Assembly: GCF_002007645.1 (NCBI RefSeq)
Contig: NZ_CP019791.1
Span: 1,736,001-1,800,000 of the forward strand
Reading direction: 5' to 3'
DNA from: Anaerohalosphaera lusitana
GTDB taxonomy: Bacteria; Planctomycetota; Phycisphaerae; Sedimentisphaerales; Anaerohalosphaeraceae
Length of the DNA: 64,000 nt
The notes under the pieces are model-generated. The model was not told the DNA's origin and did no database searches. It saw only the letters and a list, made by a program, of their open reading frames with translations. Of this stretch, positions 59,811-64,000 are shown in pieces. The position numbers were made by a program, and so were the translations under genes. Position 1 is the stretch's first letter. Each line of letters opens with the position of its first letter.

Positions 59811-61229
59811 ATGCAGACTAAAACAAAGATAATCGCCACTCTCGGCCCCGCATGTGCCGACGAAAATACGATAACCGAACTCGTCGAGCAGGGCGTGGAC
59901 ATGTTCCGCCTCAACTTTTCGCACGGCACACTCGAAGAGCACGCGGAAATGCTCAGCCACGTAAACCGAGCCCGGGCCAACTTTCCTTTCTCGATCGGTA
60001 TACTTGCTGACCTGTGCGGCCCCAAAATACGGATCACCGAACTGCCCGCAGGCGAATCCGTCTCATCGGGCGATACGGTGCGCATCGTTTCCAAACTGCC
60101 CAGAGGCACCGCAGCCCGATTCGGCACCAATTACCCCGATTTCTACAGCGATGTCAGCATCGGCCAGCGGGTCCTGATCGACGACGGCCAGATAGAGCTC
60201 AAGATCACCGACAAGCAGAACGGTGAAGTTATCTGCGAAGTCATCACCGGCGGCGACCTCAAGAGCCGTAAGGGCATAAATCTGCCCGACACGGATATCA
60301 GCACTCCCGCAATAACCGAACGCGACTGGCAGTGCGTGAACTGGGCCATGGATCACGGGGTCGATTACCTCGCACTGAGCTTCGTTCAGAGCTCAGACGA
60401 GATCACATGGCTCAAAAATTATCTGATCGAAAAAGGCTCTCTTATCAGGGTCGTCGCGAAGATAGAAAAGCCCCAGGCCGTGGAAAATCTGCAAAGTATA
60501 GTAAACGCCTCCGATGCTGTCCTGGTAGCCCGCGGCGACCTCGGCGTTGAAATGGACCTGGCCAGGGTGCCCCTGATCCAGAAACAGATCACCAGGCTCT
60601 GCCGTAAGCTCGGCAAGCCCGTGATCGTTGCTACCCAGATGCTCCAGTCGATGATCAAGAGCCCCACCGCCACCCGTGCGGAGGTCTCAGACGTCGCAAA
60701 TGCGATCATGGACTTCACCGACGCGGTAATGCTTTCGGGTGAGACCGCGGTAGGCGAATATCCCGTAAAAGCCATCCAGACGATCGAACAGATCGGCGAG
60801 GTAACCGAGGCCTGGCTGGACTCCCTGAACGAACCCAGACCCCGCATCGAAACCCACAGCGACCTCAGCATAGACGAATCCATCGCACGCAGCGTCGCCC
60901 AGATAGTGGACGACATGAAGGCCAAAATGGTCGTCGTCTGGTGTCAGACCGGCTGCACCGCCAGACTCCTCAGCAAGGCACGTATCGACGTGCCCATACT
61001 AGCTCTGTGCGCAGACCGCGAAATGTGCCGTGAAATGAGCCTGCATTACGGCGTCATACCGGTATGCAGAACCAGACCCCGCGATTTCTCACAATTCGCC
61101 GACCTCGCAAACAAAGTTGCTCAGGACAACGGATGGGCCAAAAAGGACGATACCATCATCCTTCTGCCGACCGGCTGTCTGCTCCGCCCAAACAGCACCA
61201 AAGCGATCGTCTTTCATACCGTGCAATAA
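59811..61229 (+). CDS. pyk: Pyruvate kinase
   Basis: A 472-residue glycolytic enzyme transferring phosphate from phosphoenolpyruvate to ADP. The family signatures TKIIATLGPAC, FRLNFSHGTLEEH, IGILADLCGPKIRI, LALSFVQSSDEITWLK, the substrate lysine region VVAKIEKPQAVENL and ARGDLGVEMDLARVP are all intact. The nucleotide/metal loop TQMLQSMIKSPTATRAEVSDVANA (in part) and MLSGETAVGEYP follow. The C-terminal domain is standard. A weak promoter region precedes it, with no gene within 253 bp upstream. Confidence 0.97.
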   Translation: MQTKTKIIATLGPACADENTITELVEQGVDMFRLNFSHGTLEEHAEMLSHVNRARANFPFSIGILADLCGPKIRITELPAGESVSSGDTVRIVSKLPRGTAARFGTNYPDFYSDVSIGQRVLIDDGQIELKITDKQNGEVICEVITGGDLKSRKGINLPDTDISTPAITERDWQCVNWAMDHGVDYLALSFVQSSDEITWLKNYLIEKGSLIRVVAKIEKPQAVENLQSIVNASDAVLVARGDLGVEMDLARVPLIQKQITRLCRKLGKPVIVATQMLQSMIKSPTATRAEVSDVANAIMDFTDAVMLSGETAVGEYPVKAIQTIEQIGEVTEAWLDSLNEPRPRIETHSDLSIDESIARSVAQIVDDMKAKMVVVWCQTGCTARLLSKARIDVPILALCADREMCREMSLHYGVIPVCRTRPRDFSQFADLANKVAQDNGWAKKDDTIILLPTGCLLRPNSTKAIVFHTVQ

Positions 61230-61319
61230 GCAGTTTTTGCAAAAAATCAAGCTTCAAGCCAGTTTTTATGTGCCAATATTTGCCCAGCAGCCTCCTTAAC
61301 TACTGAAGATGCTTGTTCA

Positions 61320-61358
61320 TGCAGGTCGAAAATGCACGCGTTCATGCGTTGACCTGCA
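61320..61358. repeat. Inverted repeat downstream of pyk
   Basis: TGCAGGTC (61320-61327) pairs with GACCTGCA (61351-61358), 8 bp with a 23-nt loop that contains the shorter repeat ATGCACGCGTTCATGCGT. It lies between pyk and the sulfatase gene, about 90 bp after the pyk stop, and may be a transcription end or a binding site. Confidence 0.5.
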
Positions 61359-61396
61359 AACAGCCGTAGCGGATTTTTTAACTTTAAGGAGGCATT

Positions 61397-62902
61397 ATGC
61401 GTTTAGACAGAAGATCTTTTCTCAAGCTGTCGGGATTTGCCGCCGCGGCAGCCTTGAGTTCCCCATCCAGTGTCTTTTCAGCCGTTAACACCAAACCCAA
61501 CCTGCTGATAATACATACCGATGAGCACAACTTTAGGACCCTGGGCTGTTACCGCAAAACGCTTTCGCAAAAGCAGGCTTTCGTGTGGGGCAAAAATGTG
61601 GCCGTCGAAACTCCTCACATCGACTCGCTGGCCGAAAACGGCACGCTCTGCACCAGTTTCTACGCTACCACCCCCGTATGTTCACCTTCGCGTTCCTCCT
61701 TCGTCTCGGGCCGTTACCCCCAGAATACACCGGTAGTTACAAACAACATCAGGATGAACGACGACATAGAAACTTTCGCAGCCACTCTCCAGAAGCACGG
61801 CTACAAAACAGGATACGCCGGCAAGTGGCACCTGGACGGTTTCGGTAAGCCGCAATGGGGACCGGAGCGTGAATTCGGCTTCGCAGACAACCGCTATATG
61901 TTCAACCGCGGCCATTGGAAGCTGCTTGAAGATACCCCCGAAGGACCCAGGGTTGCTGCACGAAATAACAAAGGCAGGCCTTCTTATTCTGTCGCCAATG
62001 CCACACCGGAGAACTTCACGACCGACTTCCTGGCCGACAAAGCGATCGAGTTTGTCACCGCCAACAGAAATGAGCCTTTCTGTTATATGGTAAGTATCCC
62101 TGACCCGCACGGACCCAATTCAGTCCGACCACCATATGAAACCATGTACCAGGACCTTGATTTCCAGCCGCCCGAGACATCGAAAAAATCCGCCGAAGGA
62201 CTTCCATCCTGGGGCAAGAAAGCACGACCGATCGGACCCCGCGGAATGGCAAAATACTTCGGCATGGTAAAATGCATCGACGACAACGTCGGCAAAATGG
62301 TCGACCATCTCAAAAAGCTCGATCTGCTTGATAATACCATAGTTGTTTTCACCTCTGATCACGGCGACCTCTGCGGCGAACACAGTCGCAACAATAAAGG
62401 CGTCCCTTACGAAGCCTCCGCAAAAATACCGTTCGTCATATCCTGGCCCAAAAAGATCAAAAAAGGCAACGTCATCAACCACGCCATGTCATGCGTGGAT
62501 TTCCTGCCCACCGTACTCTCACTGATGGACGTGCCCACGTCCGGCAAAGAAGATGGCCGTGACGCTTCAGGACTGTTTACTGGCACCGATGGCAGTTACA
62601 AAGACATAGCATTTATACGCGGAACCGGAGATAGAAATGGCACCGAAAAGGGCGATGACAAGGACAACTGGTTCGGTGTCGTAACCAGCCGTTATAAGTT
62701 GATATATGCACCTGAAGACAAGCCCTGGCTCTTCGATCTGAAGAAGGATCCTGACGAACTTGTGAACTTCTACGAGGAACCGGCCTACAAAGATACTCGC
62801 AAAGAACTGGCAAAAGAACTGATCGCTTACGCTAAAAAGCACAACGACCCGCGCATAACCGTCGCGACCACAAAAAAGTATCTTGCCGAAGCAATAGCAT
62901 AG
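61397..62902 (+). CDS. Tat-exported sulfatase (formylglycine-dependent)
   Basis: A 501-residue sulfatase of the S1 family. It begins with a twin-arginine signal (RRSFLKLSGFAAAAAL). The metal-binding start is NLLIIHTDEHNFRTLG. The formylglycine motif CSPSR is at residues 95-99, so the protein depends on an anaerobic or FGE-type maturase. DNTIVVFTSDHGDLCGEH carries further metal ligands. PHIDSLAENGTLCTSFYATTPVCSP is canonical. The sulfated substrate is unknown, probably a polysaccharide. A good AAGGAGG lies upstream of the ATG. No maturase gene is present here. Confidence 0.94.
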   Translation: MRLDRRSFLKLSGFAAAAALSSPSSVFSAVNTKPNLLIIHTDEHNFRTLGCYRKTLSQKQAFVWGKNVAVETPHIDSLAENGTLCTSFYATTPVCSPSRSSFVSGRYPQNTPVVTNNIRMNDDIETFAATLQKHGYKTGYAGKWHLDGFGKPQWGPEREFGFADNRYMFNRGHWKLLEDTPEGPRVAARNNKGRPSYSVANATPENFTTDFLADKAIEFVTANRNEPFCYMVSIPDPHGPNSVRPPYETMYQDLDFQPPETSKKSAEGLPSWGKKARPIGPRGMAKYFGMVKCIDDNVGKMVDHLKKLDLLDNTIVVFTSDHGDLCGEHSRNNKGVPYEASAKIPFVISWPKKIKKGNVINHAMSCVDFLPTVLSLMDVPTSGKEDGRDASGLFTGTDGSYKDIAFIRGTGDRNGTEKGDDKDNWFGVVTSRYKLIYAPEDKPWLFDLKKDPDELVNFYEEPAYKDTRKELAKELIAYAKKHNDPRITVATTKKYLAEAIA

Positions 62903-62916
62903 CCTCAACAAGCGTT

Positions 62917-62948
62917 TGCGGGCACGGGCTTCAAGGTTCGTGCCCGCA
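62917..62948 (+). terminator. Hairpin after the sulfatase gene
   Basis: TGCGGGCACG (62917-62926) pairs perfectly over 10 bp with CGTGCCCGCA (62939-62948), loop 12 nt, followed by TTGCACTTATTG. It starts 14 bp after the stop; only weakly U-rich. Confidence 0.65.
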
Positions 62949-63036
62949 TTGCACTTATTGTCCGCGACACACATTATGGGACCTGTCTGACGAAATTCCC
63001 AAAAAAGTGCAGCGGGCAGTATAATACGCATTGTGA

Positions 63037-63609
63037 TTAATTCTCATGCTTAATCCATTCAGTATTGCATATTGAGCAGAACATTTCTGAGGTTATATTG
63101 TTCCATGCAACTGTTCCTGCGTTGAATATTTCCTCATAATTTTTGTAAATGCGGTTGCTCAAGTAGTGACTCTTCATATAGGCCCAAAGACGTTCTATCG
63201 GATTCAATTCCGGACTGTATGCAGGCAGGTGAAGCAGGCTGATATTCTTCGGCACAACCAACTGTTTAGCGATATGCCAACCAGCCTGATCAAGAACCAG
63301 AACCACATGTACATCTTTGCCTGCCTCCTCGCTTATAAATCTCAGGTGGTGATTCATATAATCAGTGTTAACAGTCGGAGTAATCACAGCCGACGATTTG
63401 CCATTGACAGGATTGACAGCTCCAAAAATATATACCCAATCATACTCGGTCTGCTTTACTGCTGTAGGCCTGGATCCTTTTGGAGCCCAAACATTGGTCA
63501 GTGTTCCTTGCTGGCCTATTCGCACTTCGTCCTGGAACCAGATCTCAATTTTCTTTTCGGGGTTTTCTGTTCGGACTTTTTGGACAAAAAGGGGGCTTGC
63601 TCCAACCAC
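63037..63609 (-). CDS. IS630 transposase, catalytic part (second frame)
   Basis: About 190 codons holding the DDE catalytic domain: IEIWFQDEVRIGQQG (first acidic residue), VVLVLDQAGWH (second) and LPAYSPELNPIERLWAYMK (third, the glutamate in NPIER). The frame starts at a GTG (63609) without a clear Shine-Dalgarno and is -1 to the upstream frame, so it is most likely made as a fusion by programmed frameshifting, as in other IS630 elements. The C-terminus looks complete. Confidence 0.88.
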   Translation of the reverse strand: MVGASPLFVQKVRTENPEKKIEIWFQDEVRIGQQGTLTNVWAPKGSRPTAVKQTEYDWVYIFGAVNPVNGKSSAVITPTVNTDYMNHHLRFISEEAGKDVHVVLVLDQAGWHIAKQLVVPKNISLLHLPAYSPELNPIERLWAYMKSHYLSNRIYKNYEEIFNAGTVAWNNITSEMFCSICNTEWIKHEN

Positions 63610-64000
63610 TGCTGCATTTTTTCCGGATCGTTCTTTCGGTGCTTAGGCCTTGGTTTTAGACATGAAAGCCCCAATCTATGCATTAGATCATAGACGCCGA
63701 AGAGCGAATATTTTACGCCAAATTCTCTTTCAAGAATCCGTCTTATGTCTCTGCCGCGTAGCACACATACACCACCGTCTGAATCGGTTGGTCCATCTTG
63801 AATTCGCTTGATCAACTCAGGCTCTTTTTTGCGTGGCAGTTTTGTAGGCCTGCCGCTTTGACGTTTTGGTGCGATAGCCTCAATGCCGCCATCACGGTAG
63901 AAATAACACCATCGCTGAACGAAGTTTTTGCTGCGATCAAGTTTTGTCATGATCGCTTTTGTTTGCCATCCCTCCAATGCCAGGGCTACCACCCGATATC
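63516..64000 (-). CDS. IS630 transposase, DNA-binding part (first frame, 5' end outside window)
   Basis: The frame is open to the right edge. It has a helix-turn-helix (VVALALEGWQTKAIMTKLDR, then SKNFVQRWCYFYRDGGIEAI), the hinge RQSGRPTKL and a second winged-helix part (LRGRDIRRILEREFGVKYSL, then YDLMHRLGLSCLKPRPKH). It stops at 63516 after overlapping the catalytic frame by 94 bp. The overlap contains the runs CCCCCTTTTTG and CAAAAAG on the minus strand, possible slip sites. The first about 30 residues lie beyond base 64000. Confidence 0.85.
   Translation of the reverse strand, partial: YRVVALALEGWQTKAIMTKLDRSKNFVQRWCYFYRDGGIEAIAPKRQSGRPTKLPRKKEPELIKRIQDGPTDSDGGVCVLRGRDIRRILEREFGVKYSLFGVYDLMHRLGLSCLKPRPKHRKNDPEKMQQWLEQAPFLSKKSEQKTPKRKLRSGSRTKCE

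Larger units (their letters stand above)
63037..64000 (-). mobile_element. IS630-family insertion sequence, right part outside the window
   Basis: Two overlapping minus-strand frames encode a DDE transposase of the IS630-Tc1/mariner type, so the element reads from beyond base 64000 down to about 63000. The left terminal inverted repeat could not be placed without the other end; the coding end is at 63037. IS630 elements usually insert at TA. Confidence 0.85.

Noticed and set aside
1-64000. CRISPR arrays
   Set aside because: No regularly spaced direct repeats were seen anywhere in the window and no cas genes are present.

Overview
This window reads as chromosome of a planctomycete, most likely class Phycisphaerae (Sedimentisphaerales or Anaerohalosphaera-like). 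That placement is inferred from the gene mix: a PEP-CTERM protein and a dockerin protein, several Tat-exported sulfatase or alkaline-phosphatase superfamily enzymes, a type IV pseudopilin-like protein with a long globular domain, a GH29 fucosidase with discoidin domains, both GlnS and GltX, a DUF1844 protein, and a ThiD2-ThiE fusion. No rRNA operon or CRISPR array is visible.

Layout. 1-2.9 kb: end of a nucleotide-sugar cluster (UDP-glucose dehydrogenase C-terminus, two SDR epimerases, a VanZ-like protein), closed by a strong hairpin. 3.5-4.2 kb: a PEP-CTERM secreted protein. 4.6-7.3 kb: an accessory patch holding a decayed DUF6900-like gene, a three-gene operon (AbiEi antitoxin, AbiEii nucleotidyltransferase toxin, DUF6933 protein) behind a consensus-like promoter, a possible remnant of an integrase-associated ORF, and a 5'-truncated tRNA-Tyr. 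The truncated tRNA looks like the chromosomal edge of an integrated element. 7.6-14.8 kb: a DUF5107/TPR secreted protein, a very large DUF2339 membrane protein and a dockerin protein. 14.9-15.0 kb: tRNA-Val(TAC).

15.2-31.8 kb is mostly housekeeping: nitroreductase, ThiD2-ThiE, a pterin-binding methyltransferase homologue, smpB, DUF1844, trpC, a TauE exporter, glnS on the other strand, then the compact run gltX, PfkB kinase, thpR, recA, alaS and a zinc-ribbon membrane protein. 31.8-37.2 kb is a minus-strand operon of two alkaline-phosphatase superfamily enzymes (one membrane-anchored, one Tat-exported), a 61-residue ribbon-helix-helix-like protein and a polytopic membrane protein; I consider it a good candidate for an undescribed system. 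37.5-45.5 kb is a minus-strand run: aconitase, two paralogous membrane arylsulfotransferase-family proteins, a LOG-family protein, a secreted hypothetical protein and hisD. 45.7-49.7 kb carries a polysaccharide flippase, a third alkaline-phosphatase superfamily enzyme and a methyltransferase.

49.7-51.4 kb holds a pseudopilin-like gene whose leader can fold into a multi-hairpin RNA closed by a perfect 10-bp helix. I could not match it to a riboswitch class I know. 51.4-64 kb: UDP-sugar pyrophosphorylase, queA, a small protein, the GH29 fucosidase, a ComM/YifB ATPase, a membrane protein, pyruvate kinase, an exported sulfatase, and an IS630-family transposase split by a frameshift and running off the right edge.

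The recurring theme is surface glycans: sugar-nucleotide supply, lipid-linked export, and transfer or removal of sulfate, phosphate and fucose. All functions are read from sequence motifs; no database search was possible.
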